64,000 nt of DNA from Clostridium zeae (GTDB taxonomy: Bacteria; Bacillota; Clostridia; Clostridiales; Clostridiaceae): assembly GCF_017312485.1 (NCBI RefSeq), contig NZ_BMBA01000002.1:734635-798634 (forward strand), given 5' to 3'. A model generated the notes under the pieces. That model was given only the letters and a program-made list of their open reading frames with translations. It did no database searches and had not been told where the DNA came from. Positions 24,954-33,237 of this stretch are shown in pieces (positions within the stretch are counted from its first letter, which is position 1; each line of letters opens with the position of its first letter). A program made the position numbers and the translations under genes.

Positions 24954-25639
24954 AAAAATCATTATCAGACTGGAAGAAAAGGCTAGCGGCAAGTAATTCA
25001 CTAACTAGTTCTGATATTGAAGAACTAGAAAGTCATCTACTAGATGAAATAGACGCGCTTAAGAAAAAGACCCTAACTGAAGAAGAAGCTTTTTATATTG
25101 CTTGCAGTAGAATAGGATCAGTGGATCTCCTTACAAGCGAATACAGCATAGTTAATTCAAACTTTTTATGGATAAAGAAATTCCTTTGGCTCATTAGTGG
25201 ATATTTAATAATACGCTTTTCAGAAAAACTAATAACAACTTTATCAATTTTTATTACTACCACATTCTTTAAAAGAATTGATTTACATGCTCATGAACTT
25301 ACCTACATAAGTTTTGCTATTAATATTCTTTTATCAATAACAATATTATGTATTTTATTCCTACCGAAGATTAGAGGAATTGCATACTTTCAAGCAAAGT
25401 TTAACTACCTACTTGTATATAAAAAATGGCTACTAGTAATAGTATTTATTATATTCGTCTTTATGAATACAATGGGATTTTCATATATAAGCCTTCCTAT
25501 GATTAGAGAATCAGTGATGTCTCAGCAGTATGGTTATATATCAACAGGAAATCAATATTCCACTTTTATCTGGACTACTACTTTATGCTTATTATTTATT
25601 TTATTATCTTTTAGAAGTTATAAGAAGCAGATTAATTAG
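24941..25639 (+). CDS. HAAS/permease-prefix domain membrane protein
   Basis: The 232-residue protein has an N-terminal helical domain of about 70 residues (EKSLSDWKKRLAASNSLTSS, DIEELESHLLDEIDALKKK, LTEEEAFYIACSRIGSVDLL) matching the HAAS / permease-prefix domain found fused to or encoded beside PadR regulators. Four or five membrane segments follow. The domain is thought to link PadR signalling to membrane proteins; function is otherwise unknown. The ATG at 24941 follows GGGGGGA and overlaps padR. Forms a two-gene operon, possibly extended to the small gene at 25747. Confidence 0.8.
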   Translation: MFQLEKSLSDWKKRLAASNSLTSSDIEELESHLLDEIDALKKKTLTEEEAFYIACSRIGSVDLLTSEYSIVNSNFLWIKKFLWLISGYLIIRFSEKLITTLSIFITTTFFKRIDLHAHELTYISFAINILLSITILCILFLPKIRGIAYFQAKFNYLLVYKKWLLVIVFIIFVFMNTMGFSYISLPMIRESVMSQQYGYISTGNQYSTFIWTTTLCLLFILLSFRSYKKQIN

Positions 25640-25746
25640 ATGTTGATTTTTAATATAAAATTATTGAAAAACGATAAGGAACACTATATACTTTATACCA
25701 TACATTGGAAATAAATTGTTATATGTAGATATGGAGGATATATTAT

Positions 25747-26160
25747 ATGCGCAAACTTTTTCTAGGCATTATTCTTATACTGATACTTTTACAATCAATA
25801 GTTTTATATTTGTTTTTCAGTGATAAACTTTCGCTGTATCCAAATAACTTAGTAGAAATAACTTGGCTCTGCATATCTTCATTATCTATTTTATTTGGAG
25901 TTTTATTTTTTATAGTAAATAAGAAAGTAAAGGTACCAACCGTAACAATAGCGACTGTTTCATTCTTTGGAATAGTTATGTTTCCATTTATGATTTTTAA
26001 GATATGGATTATTGTATTTATTACAATTCTACTGGCATTTGCTTTACATCTTTATACTTACAAAGATAATAAACTTTCTATACTGCCAGTAATATCATCA
26101 ATTATGGGAATTTATTCACTTGGACTATATTTGCTAATGCACTGGATTGCTTCAATGTAG
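25747..26160 (+). CDS. Small membrane protein
   Basis: The 137-residue product has four hydrophobic segments (LFLGIILILILLQSIVLYLF, WLCISSLSILFGVLFFIV, TIATVSFFGIVMFPFMIF, ILLAFALHLYTY) and a hydrophobic tail. I recognise no family. The ATG follows GGAGGATATATT. It lies 107 nt after the HAAS protein gene on the same strand and may share its promoter. Confidence 0.7.
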   Translation: MRKLFLGIILILILLQSIVLYLFFSDKLSLYPNNLVEITWLCISSLSILFGVLFFIVNKKVKVPTVTIATVSFFGIVMFPFMIFKIWIIVFITILLAFALHLYTYKDNKLSILPVISSIMGIYSLGLYLLMHWIASM

Positions 26161-26230
26161 ATAAATTTTTAAAAATTGGATTATATTTTAATGAACTTAG
26201 ACACATAAGCTTAACTATTGATATCTTTAA

Positions 26231-26268
26231 TTTTAAAAGAGCGAAGTATTCTTAATAATACTACGCTC
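26231..26268 (-). terminator. Terminator downstream of the propeptide gene
   Basis: GAGCGAAGTATT and AATACTACGCTC pair with one mismatch; on the minus strand the stem is followed by TTTTAAAATT. It is the first terminator after the RRNPP propeptide, about 180 nt beyond its stop. Nothing else coding is visible in 26161-26448. Confidence 0.65.
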
Positions 26269-26448
26269 TCGATCATTAGCTTAGTTGTCTCGTCTAATTG
26301 CACTTTTAACCACAAATAATAAGTATCACATTAATGTTATAAATAGTAATTAATAATTTCTATATTTTAAAATTTTTAATATACCGTATATATTTTGAAT
26401 TTATAAAATATATCGCTTACTTGTCCAAATCAATCTATCTGAGACATT

Positions 26449-26589
26449 TTAATATGTTCCTGTAGGCCAGTCTCCCATAGTTGTATAACTATTTCCTAAA
26501 TTACTAATAGAGTTTTTACTAACAACTGGCACAACAAGCATTGAAACTAAAAAAACACCAAGCAAAACTTTTGATAGCTTTTTAAACAT
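26449..26589 (-). CDS. Candidate RRNPP signalling propeptide (46 residues, exported)
   Basis: A short frame starts at ATG 26589 behind GGTGAGA and ends with TAA at 26449. It encodes a basic N-terminus (MFKKLSK), a hydrophobic core (VLLGVFLVSMLVVPVV) and a polar C-terminal segment NSISNLGNSYTTMGDWPTG ending in Thr-Tyr. This is the layout of Sec-exported pro-signals of RRNPP systems, where the last 5-10 residues are cut out and re-imported by an oligopeptide permease. It lies 91 nt downstream of, and on the same strand as, the TPR regulator gene. Function is inferred from layout. Confidence 0.7.
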   Translation of the reverse strand: MFKKLSKVLLGVFLVSMLVVPVVSKNSISNLGNSYTTMGDWPTGTY

Positions 26590-26680
26590 TTAATTCTCAC
26601 CTCATTTAGTTATTATATCAATATTATATTATATATAAACCAACTTTACACCATATTTGTTTAATAATTACACTAAAATA

Positions 26681-27961
26681 TTACACAAATTCTTCAAGTT
26701 TATTTAATAATTCTAAAGATTCATTACGCTCTCCTTCAATAGCTGCTACTTGTGCAAGCTTATATATTACATATCCTTGCCCATCTTGTTTCCCATTATC
26801 TTCTAGTGTCATGCGAAGTCTATTCATTTTTTCTTTTATAGTATTATAATCATTTTTATACTCTAATACCTTTACTAACTCTCTATATAGTTCAACAAGT
26901 GTATGAAAATTTTTATATTCTTCTGCCATATCTATTGCTAACTCAAATAGCATTATACTTTCATCATATATCCCTTGCTTAAAAAGAATTTTACCTTTCC
27001 CACCTAAAGTACTTGGCAAAGCTTCCTTATTTATCTTAATTTTTATTCTTTGAGCTTCACTTATATAATGCAGACTATTTTTGTAGTCCTCCACCTCATA
27101 ATAGTAATCAGCTATACTTTGGTAAAGTAACCCCAAAACAACTTCATCCTTATTACGCACTATGTCAACAAGTTCAAGATATTCTTTAATCGCCTCATCT
27201 AACTTTCCAGTCTCAAGAAAAACATTTCCCCTCATAAGCTTAGCGTTATTAATATACACTTCATAAGCTTTATCTTTATTAACTAATATATTTTCTTCAA
27301 TTATTTTTAAACACTTATCATATTCTTTCATGTGTCCATAAGCTACGGCTAGTGAATGATTAGCTTTAAAATACGCTAACTGATCGTCCACTTCCATAGC
27401 ATAACAAGATCCCTGACTATAGAAAAATACCGCTTCTTCATAATCACTTCTCATTATCTTACAGTAACCTAGACTATTATAAACTTGAGGTTGCTGTTTA
27501 TACATTCGTAATTCTTTATATTTCCCCAAAGCATTATTTAGATCTATAAATGCTTTAGAATAATCTTTTTCATTAAGATATATTCGTCCATTAATCTTAT
27601 ATGTATCTGCAAGCAAGTCATCTAAATTAAATCTTTTTTCTATTTCAATAAGTTCCTCTAACTTTTTATGATTTAATTTTTCTTCATCCTTCAACTCATT
27701 TTGACAATAATATCTTGCATCTTCCTCTGGCTGTCTGTAAAAATATTCATCATCTATGTCAAGTTTTACTGATATTCTATCTGCAATTTCTTTAAATCTT
27801 TCAACTAGTCTTTTAGAGCTAGCTTTACTTACAGATCTTTTTCCACTTTCCATCATGCTAATAAAGGCTCTAGTCATGTTAATACCTTCTAGTTCTGCCT
27901 GATTAACTCTAAACTTTTTCCTCATTTGCTTGATTTTATCGCTTGGATTATAAAATTCCAA
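26681..27961 (-). CDS. RRNPP-type quorum-sensing regulator (XRE HTH plus TPR repeats)
   Basis: The 426-residue cytoplasmic protein has an N-terminal helix-turn-helix (IKQMRKKFRVNQAELEGINM, TRAFISMMESGKRSVSKASS) and about seven degenerate TPR repeats filling the rest (YKINGRIYLNEKDYSKAFID, YNSLGYCKIMRSDYEEAVFF, KLMRGNVFLETGKLDEAIKE, LYQSIADYYYEVEDYKNSLH). The architecture is that of the Rgg-Rap-NprR-PlcR-PrgX family, in which the TPR groove binds a secreted peptide and alters DNA binding. Several such pairs are known in Clostridium acetobutylicum. It starts at TTG behind GGGGGGAG. The propeptide gene directly follows. Confidence 0.87.
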   Translation of the reverse strand: MEFYNPSDKIKQMRKKFRVNQAELEGINMTRAFISMMESGKRSVSKASSKRLVERFKEIADRISVKLDIDDEYFYRQPEEDARYYCQNELKDEEKLNHKKLEELIEIEKRFNLDDLLADTYKINGRIYLNEKDYSKAFIDLNNALGKYKELRMYKQQPQVYNSLGYCKIMRSDYEEAVFFYSQGSCYAMEVDDQLAYFKANHSLAVAYGHMKEYDKCLKIIEENILVNKDKAYEVYINNAKLMRGNVFLETGKLDEAIKEYLELVDIVRNKDEVVLGLLYQSIADYYYEVEDYKNSLHYISEAQRIKIKINKEALPSTLGGKGKILFKQGIYDESIMLFELAIDMAEEYKNFHTLVELYRELVKVLEYKNDYNTIKEKMNRLRMTLEDNGKQDGQGYVIYKLAQVAAIEGERNESLELLNKLEEFV

Positions 27962-28349
27962 AATACTCCCCCCATTTACTATCTATACACTTTTTAGATA
28001 CACTTATTTATCATTATGGTTTTTCCCCAAACATAAAGTTACCCATTAATAGAAATAAATGTTAATCAACAATAATATATTAATTGAATCCAAGGAAAAA
28101 AGCAAGGTGTCCATCAAGCTAGTTATCAGCGATTCCTAGCTTTTAATACGTTCTATTTTCTCTCTATTTTTATAAAAACTATAAAAAAACACTCTCTCAA
28201 TATCTTACGTGGCTTAACCAATAACTTTCTTCACCACAATTTAATTATTAATGTATATTAAGCGATTTTAAGTAACAAATCAAAACCGATACAGTTAATT
28301 TGTAGAATTATTACATATTTACCTTATTTTTTGAATAAGAAAAATTTTT
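27962..28349. other. Intergenic region upstream of the RRNPP regulator
   Basis: AT-rich, without a convincing ORF. It contains an inverted repeat AAGCTAG/CTAGCTT (28118-28142, 13-nt loop, TTTT on the plus side). The regulator's promoter and any self-operator should lie between about 27970 and 28120, but I see no unambiguous hexamer pair. Confidence 0.4.
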
Positions 28350-28391
28350 ACTAAAAAATTTAGGAAAGGTTCAAAAAATCAAACCTTTCCT
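28350..28391 (-). terminator. Terminator of the HAD phosphatase gene
   Basis: AGGAAAGGTT and AACCTTTCCT are perfect 10-bp arms with a 10-nt loop, followed on the minus strand by AAATTTTTTAG. It lies about 36 nt after the stop. Confidence 0.85.
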
Positions 28392-28426
28392 TCCAAATAC
28401 TATATATGTTTAAGAATGTTTTGAAA

Positions 28427-29221
28427 TTAATCTATAAGCCCAAACTCCTTCATTGCATTATAGATTCCATCCTCAAGAATGCTTGAAGTCACATAGTTTG
28501 CTTCTTTCTTCAGAACATCTACTGCATTTCCCATAGCAATTCCTGTTTTTACTGTTTTAATCATCTCTATATCATTGAAACCATCTCCAAAGGCAAAGGT
28601 ATCCTCCATATTCATCCCTGTTAATTGTATAAAATGCTCAATAGCATGGGATTTTCCCCAATCTTTAAAGGATACATCTGCAGACATATGTGGTCCATGA
28701 GAATTAAAAACAAGTTGATCTTTAAAATATTCAATGCATTTGTTCAAGCTTTCTTCTTTCGAATAAAATATATCTAAGGTATTAACTTTAATCTTATCTA
28801 TATCCCATTCCTTTAATAAGTAAGGTTCACCAGTGAACATAGAATTGTACTCCTCAACTCTTGCATGGGGCATGTTATAGGCGTAGCCCTCATGAAGACC
28901 ATTAAAACAACAGCTTATACCTAACTCATCAAAAGACTTTTGTAACTGTTTTACTGTGTCTAAATCAATTAATCTATGATAAACATCCTTACCTTCATGA
29001 ACTATATGAGTACCATTTCCTGCTATATACCCATCGAACATGTCCTCCCCAAATTCTTGAATGATAAATCTAATCGGTCTCCCACTGCAGACAAAAGCTA
29101 AATTACCTCTTTTTCTAAACTCTCTTATAGCTACCTTAGTACTTTCTGGCATTATAACTTCCTTGCCATTAGAGCTAATTAATGTTCCATCTATATCAAA
29201 AAACGCTATCTTTCTTTCCAA
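28427..29221 (-). CDS. HAD-superfamily phosphatase, Cof subfamily
   Basis: The product, about 264 residues, has motif I FFDIDGTLISS at the N-terminus, motif II FVCSGRP, motif III lysine near LKKEANYV and motif IV FAFGDGFNDIEM, with a C2 cap between. Cof-type HAD enzymes dephosphorylate sugar phosphates or cofactors such as FMN and pyridoxal phosphate in the cytoplasm; the substrate is not predictable. A TTG at 29221 lies 5 nt after GGGGTGA; the GTG three codons upstream overlaps that site. Single-gene unit; MITE copy B lies just upstream. Confidence 0.9.
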   Translation of the reverse strand: MERKIAFFDIDGTLISSNGKEVIMPESTKVAIREFRKRGNLAFVCSGRPIRFIIQEFGEDMFDGYIAGNGTHIVHEGKDVYHRLIDLDTVKQLQKSFDELGISCCFNGLHEGYAYNMPHARVEEYNSMFTGEPYLLKEWDIDKIKVNTLDIFYSKEESLNKCIEYFKDQLVFNSHGPHMSADVSFKDWGKSHAIEHFIQLTGMNMEDTFAFGDGFNDIEMIKTVKTGIAMGNAVDVLKKEANYVTSSILEDGIYNAMKEFGLID

Positions 29222-29307
29222 GTTTCTCACCCCATTTTATCACTAATACTTATCTGCTTAAATTTTGTGCTAAAGTATTGGTAAATCTATATATTTTTAT
29301 AATTTTA

Positions 29308-29712
29308 GGCTATTTTAAAAATACTTTCGAAATTAAGTGGTTATACAGGAGATGCTATATGAGCGAGCTATTAGAATTAAATGATTTTGACAGATGTAAT
29401 GGCTCTAAAAAATCGCTAATCGTTCTTTATTAGTGATTTTTTTACGCATCTGCCTTTTCTGAACGTATGTGAAGAAATTCTGGCAGGCGATATATTTTTA
29501 CTTTTTACTTTTTACTCAAATAACTTTTTATTTTCTTAAATTTGAGATATGAAATGTTTATAACGAGTATTGATTATTAAAAAGTAAAACTGTACTGTTC
29601 GAACGCAGTGAGTTTACAGTTTTAGCCATGGAATATGACAAAATCATTTAATTCTTTGCGAAGGCTCATTAAAGCATAGGATGTATAACCACTTAACTTG
29701 TCGAACATTTAA
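29308..29712 (+). mobile_element. MITE-like element, family 1, copy B (right end decayed)
   Basis: It begins TA-GGCTATTTTAAAAATACT and the inner repeat CGAAATTAAGTGGTTAT, and carries the same interior as copy A over its whole length: RBS, 24-codon ORF, terminator hairpin, CATCTGCC hairpin, TTTTTACTTTTTACT tract, AAAACTGTACTG stem. The right arm reads ATAACCACTTAACTTG then diverges, so the right boundary is approximate. Interior identity to copy A is high by eye. Confidence 0.7.
29359..29433 (+). CDS. 24-codon ORF inside MITE copy B
   Basis: Same start, length and stop as the ORF in copy A, with two amino-acid differences in the central segment (NDFDRCNGSKKS against NDFVRWNGSKKS). The ribosome binding site is weaker here (AGGAGATG). 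Expression unknown; the reading frame may be preserved only because the element is recent. Confidence 0.35.
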   Translation: MSELLELNDFDRCNGSKKSLIVLY

Positions 29713-29725
29713 AAAATTACAAACT

Positions 29726-30463
29726 TTATATGTCTGTAAAATCAATTAGTTTTATATTATTAGCTTCTATATATTTAACTAGCTTTTCACTCTTTAGAGT
29801 TACAAGTTCATACGCTCTTTGAGTATTATAACTGCTTAAAGTTAAAAGATCTTTATCTATATAAGCCGGATGAGTCATCAACTCCATCTCATTCAAGTAC
29901 TTATTTTCTTCTAATATATTTAAAAGAGCTTCTTCACTTATATTTTCCTGTCCGTAGAACCTTTCACAAAAATTGTGAGAATGTATAACACCTTTTGAAT
30001 CCATATACTTTTCAGCATCTCTTGTAAGCCCTCTCATCGGAACTCCTAACTCTTTAGCAAACTGTACAGCAATTGCAAAGTTTTTAGTTGTTGCACCGTG
30101 GTGGAAATCAATATGAGTTGGCTTAAAGCCTGTACTTAAAAATTTATCTATTTGAGCTCTGTACTCTTTTCTTATTTCTTCTTCATCGGCAGCTTCTATT
30201 TTTTCGAAACTATGTTCAAAAAATCCTTTTTCATTAACTAAGGTTTTTAATCCTTCACTTAGAGGTTTACCTGCAGTAAGTACTAAATGTATACCTACTT
30301 TTAAGTTTTTGTTTTGTCGCATTAACTCTATTCCATGTTCAAAACCAGGTGCATTTGTAAGCATTGAAGTTGAGGTTACAATCCCTTCTTTAAAAGCCTC
30401 TAATATTCCTAAATTAACACCTCTTGTAAATCCAAAATCATCTGCATTTATAATTAGTTTCAT
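29726..30463 (-). CDS. ChbG/YdjC-family carbohydrate deacetylase
   Basis: The 245-residue protein starts MKLIINADDFGFTRGVNLGI, whose ADDFG supplies catalytic Asp and a metal ligand, followed by STSMLTNAPGFEHGIEL, VGIHLVLTAGKPL and HIDFHHGATT with metal-binding histidines. Family members remove N-acetyl groups from chito-oligosaccharides or related sugars; some act on diacetylchitobiose phosphate. No chitobiose PTS genes are nearby, so the substrate is open. The ATG follows GGGGGAATTCTGT. It is a single-gene unit close to MITE copy B. Confidence 0.9.
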   Translation of the reverse strand: MKLIINADDFGFTRGVNLGILEAFKEGIVTSTSMLTNAPGFEHGIELMRQNKNLKVGIHLVLTAGKPLSEGLKTLVNEKGFFEHSFEKIEAADEEEIRKEYRAQIDKFLSTGFKPTHIDFHHGATTKNFAIAVQFAKELGVPMRGLTRDAEKYMDSKGVIHSHNFCERFYGQENISEEALLNILEENKYLNEMELMTHPAYIDKDLLTLSSYNTQRAYELVTLKSEKLVKYIEANNIKLIDFTDI

Positions 30464-31014
30464 ACAGAATTCCCCCTTATACTCTTATCAATAATTTATT
30501 TAATTTAATAGAATCTTAATTTATACATAAAAACTTTTTATAGCACACCTATAAGTATAGATAAGTAAACCTTTCCATTCAACCATTGCTATGTAAATAT
30601 TTATGTTTTTCAAATTCTGAAAATATCAGTAGTCCTATATTATGGAGTCCTAGTTCAACTATTAATTTATACAAGCCTGAAAATCCCAAGAAGCTAGGAT
30701 TTTCAAACAAATATAAAGTAAGTTTCGACATAGTAACTCTTCATTAAGGTATATTATTGTAAAACTTAATTAATACTTATAATATCCTTTATATTTATAA
30801 AATACCTCAAGAGGTTATAATTTTCTTTACATTAGAAAAGTCACTGAAACAAACTTATTCAGCGACTTTAACCTTTGCTATAATGCTCATATAAACTTTT
30901 CAACCTAAACTCTATAAACCTTCTTGACTTTATTATCCATAGATGTATAATAAATCAAATATAATAAACTCATGTTAATCTAAATTATTTTTATATTTAA
31001 GAGAGGATTATCTT
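30464..31014. other. Long intergenic region with two hairpins
   Basis: No ORF with a ribosome binding site is visible. Two inverted repeats stand out: TGAAAATCC/GGATTTTCA (30678-30705) and AAAGTCACTGAA/TTCAGCGACTTT (30837-30869, one mismatch). Neither has a long T-run. The second could terminate an unannotated short transcript. No known riboswitch consensus recognised. Confidence 0.4.
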
Positions 31015-31233
31015 ATGAAAACTAAGCATAATAAAAATGAAAATTCACTAAATACTAAAATTTGTACCATATTAATTTACTTTTTATGGCTCCTGTTAGC
31101 AATTGTAATATTAGGCACTTTCTTTCTATGGAATAAAACAAATAGCTTTACATATGTTATCTCTGGAGCATTGGTAGTTATAGGTCTATTTATAAATATC
31201 CACCAATTTAAAAAAGTCAAATCAAACAACTAG
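31015..31233 (+). CDS. Small two-segment membrane protein
   Basis: The 72-residue product has a polar start (MKTKHNKNENSLNTK), two hydrophobic segments (ICTILIYFLWLLLAIVILGT and FTYVISGALVVIGLFINIH) and a basic tail. AGAGG lies 8 nt before the ATG. It converges on the KAS III-like gene with a 4-nt overlap. I recognise no family; it looks like a real but uncharacterised small membrane protein. Confidence 0.6.
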   Translation: MKTKHNKNENSLNTKICTILIYFLWLLLAIVILGTFFLWNKTNSFTYVISGALVVIGLFINIHQFKKVKSNN

Positions 31234-32216
31234 AAATACTTTAAGAAAACCGCTCCACTATTCATTCCCATAAAATCAGAGCCAATAGCTAGTAAAATAA
31301 TTTCATCTCCTATTTTAAAATCATTTTTATCTGTGAAATCTTTGAAGTTTCTTATTATATCTACATCCCCAATATGTCCACCAAGATAGTTATTATAAAA
31401 ATTCTCATCTGGAACCTTATACAACTTATAATAGGTGTTAAAAAAATTATCAGCTATGTTCTGAATTATTATTTTATTAGCATTCTTAAATTTTTCTTCA
31501 TTTGAAGCAACCAATTTGGCAAATACTCTTCTCATAGCCTCAAAGGTCCCCATTTTGTTCTTTAAATAATTATAGTACGGATCAACTAACTCTGAACTTT
31601 TATCAAAATTATAGGCTGCAACGCTCATGCGACCATTAGATGCCGAGGTTGAACCAACTATATTAAATCCTTTTTGATCTATGTCATCTCCAATTAGCAT
31701 TATGCCTGCTCCATCACCTAATATAGTAAATTCTATAAAGCGCTCTTCATCATTACTCAAAAAATAAGGTGATATTATTAATGAAAATTCACCTTCTATT
31801 ACATTAAGTGAATTTGCCATTTTTATGGCTTGAATTGTACTTGAACAATCTTGGTTAAGTATCACTACTGTTGCATCATTAAATTCAAATTTCTCTTGAA
31901 GGTAATGTGGGACACTTATATTTCCACCATAAATATATTCTTCGTAGCTTGTATAGAAGATTGTTTTTATCTTAGCTTTATCTATATCAAGTTTATCAAG
32001 CATTTTTGAAACAAGCTTAGATAACACCTCAACAATTTCATCTTTTCTTCCAACTGCTATACTGTGCAAATCTGTTTCCTTAACATACTTTTCAATACTT
32101 TCATAAATATCATTGCCATTACTCGCTTGTCTAAATTGGTTAGAATTAAAAAGTATTTCCTCTGCTGAAACTATATTCTCAGGAATATAATAATCTGAAT
32201 ATAAAATCTTAGCCAT
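31230..32216 (-). CDS. KAS III-like acyl-ACP/acyl-CoA condensing or acyltransferase enzyme
   Basis: The 328-residue thiolase-fold protein has the KAS III layout: YSDYYIPENIVSAEEI start, nucleophile Cys124 in ILNQDCSSTIQAI, and LGDGAGIMLIGDD. The canonical His (HQAN) position reads IIIQNIADN and the canonical Asn (GNTSA) position reads GGHIGDVD, so Cys124-His281 with Asp284/286 is the likely active set. Such substitutions occur in KAS III relatives that transfer acyl groups to O or N instead of making carbon-carbon bonds. It is the last gene of the cluster and overlaps the Gfo/Idh stop by 8 nt. Confidence 0.8.
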   Translation of the reverse strand: MAKILYSDYYIPENIVSAEEILFNSNQFRQASNGNDIYESIEKYVKETDLHSIAVGRKDEIVEVLSKLVSKMLDKLDIDKAKIKTIFYTSYEEYIYGGNISVPHYLQEKFEFNDATVVILNQDCSSTIQAIKMANSLNVIEGEFSLIISPYFLSNDEERFIEFTILGDGAGIMLIGDDIDQKGFNIVGSTSASNGRMSVAAYNFDKSSELVDPYYNYLKNKMGTFEAMRRVFAKLVASNEEKFKNANKIIIQNIADNFFNTYYKLYKVPDENFYNNYLGGHIGDVDIIRNFKDFTDKNDFKIGDEIILLAIGSDFMGMNSGAVFLKYF

Positions 32217-33225
32217 TATACACCTCTGCTCCTTTATAACTTTTTATTGATGATTTCGCTGAATTATATATATCTTCCATTAGCTTTATTCTCTCGTAAG
32301 ATTCATGTATTGGTATACTCTCTCTTCTGCCTTCCACTACATCAACTAAAAACTCAAGCTGGTTTGTATAATAATTGGCAGCATCAAATTGTAATTTTTC
32401 TTTATTGCCTGTAGCCTTTTCCTCTATTAAAATATTAATTTTGAAGTTACCAAGACAGGCCCTAAAAAAATCTTTTACTACTACCTTTACCTTTTCAAAT
32501 TCCAGATGCTGTTCTACTTTATATGGAAGTTCAAAGGAAGCTATAAACCCTGTTTCAAAATCATTTTTATACCTCATCTTTGCTGAGAAAGTAGAATCAA
32601 TACCATTAGGTCCATTAAAACTAGAGTTACCTTCATAGGAAATCGGATTAAGCCCTATTACCTCCTGTAAAAATTGAAACCAGTAACAGCTTAAGTCATA
32701 AAAAGCCCCTCCCCCTCTTTCAGGAAAGTTTCTATAGCTATTAACATTATTACCTTTTGGCACTATGCATGTATAGGTGTTTATCATTTCAAGCCTTCCA
32801 TACTTATTAGAAGTAATCATCTCTTTTATAGCAGCTTGCCAAGGATGATGTTTTAACATAACACCTTCTAAGAGCTTAATATCTTTTTCTGCTAACTCAC
32901 TTAGTATCTCATCAAACTCAGCTTTATTTAAACACATAGGCTTTTCCACTAGTATGTGCTTTCCTGCTTTAATGGCTTTTATTATCCATTCTTTATGAAG
33001 ATCATTTGGAAGAGCTATATAAACACAATTTATAGCTTCACATTTAAGAAGTTCTTCGTAGCTGTCAAAAGCCTTCTCTATACCATACTCTTTAGCATAC
33101 CTTCTTGCATTCTCTGAGTTTCTGCTTGCAATTCCATAGACTCTAAGTCCTTTAACTTGTTTTGCCGGAGTTATTATGGCCCTAGGCACTATGCTGGAAC
33201 AGCCTATAATTCCTAGATTTATCAC
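32209..33225 (-). CDS. Gfo/Idh/MocA-family oxidoreductase (biosynthetic cluster)
   Basis: The 338-residue NAD(P)-dependent dehydrogenase has the Rossmann motif LGIIGCSSIVPRAIITPAKQ, INCVYIALPNDLHKEWIIKA and the catalytic-lysine motif EKPMCLNKAEF, followed by the C-terminal beta-sheet domain (GGGAFYDLSCYWFQFLQEVI). It oxidises or reduces a sugar, cyclitol or similar hydroxyl/ketone. It starts at GTG and lies between the radical SAM and KAS III-like genes, 12 nt after the former. Its role in the pathway is unknown. Confidence 0.87.
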   Translation of the reverse strand: MINLGIIGCSSIVPRAIITPAKQVKGLRVYGIASRNSENARRYAKEYGIEKAFDSYEELLKCEAINCVYIALPNDLHKEWIIKAIKAGKHILVEKPMCLNKAEFDEILSELAEKDIKLLEGVMLKHHPWQAAIKEMITSNKYGRLEMINTYTCIVPKGNNVNSYRNFPERGGGAFYDLSCYWFQFLQEVIGLNPISYEGNSSFNGPNGIDSTFSAKMRYKNDFETGFIASFELPYKVEQHLEFEKVKVVVKDFFRACLGNFKINILIEEKATGNKEKLQFDAANYYTNQLEFLVDVVEGRRESIPIHESYERIKLMEDIYNSAKSSIKSYKGAEVYNG

Positions 33226-33237
33226 AAAATCACCATC

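Noticed and set aside
29182-29433. 83-codon frame running from the HAD gene leader into MITE copy B
   Set aside because: Only the last 24 codons have a ribosome binding site and are shared with copies A and C; the upstream extension is accidental.
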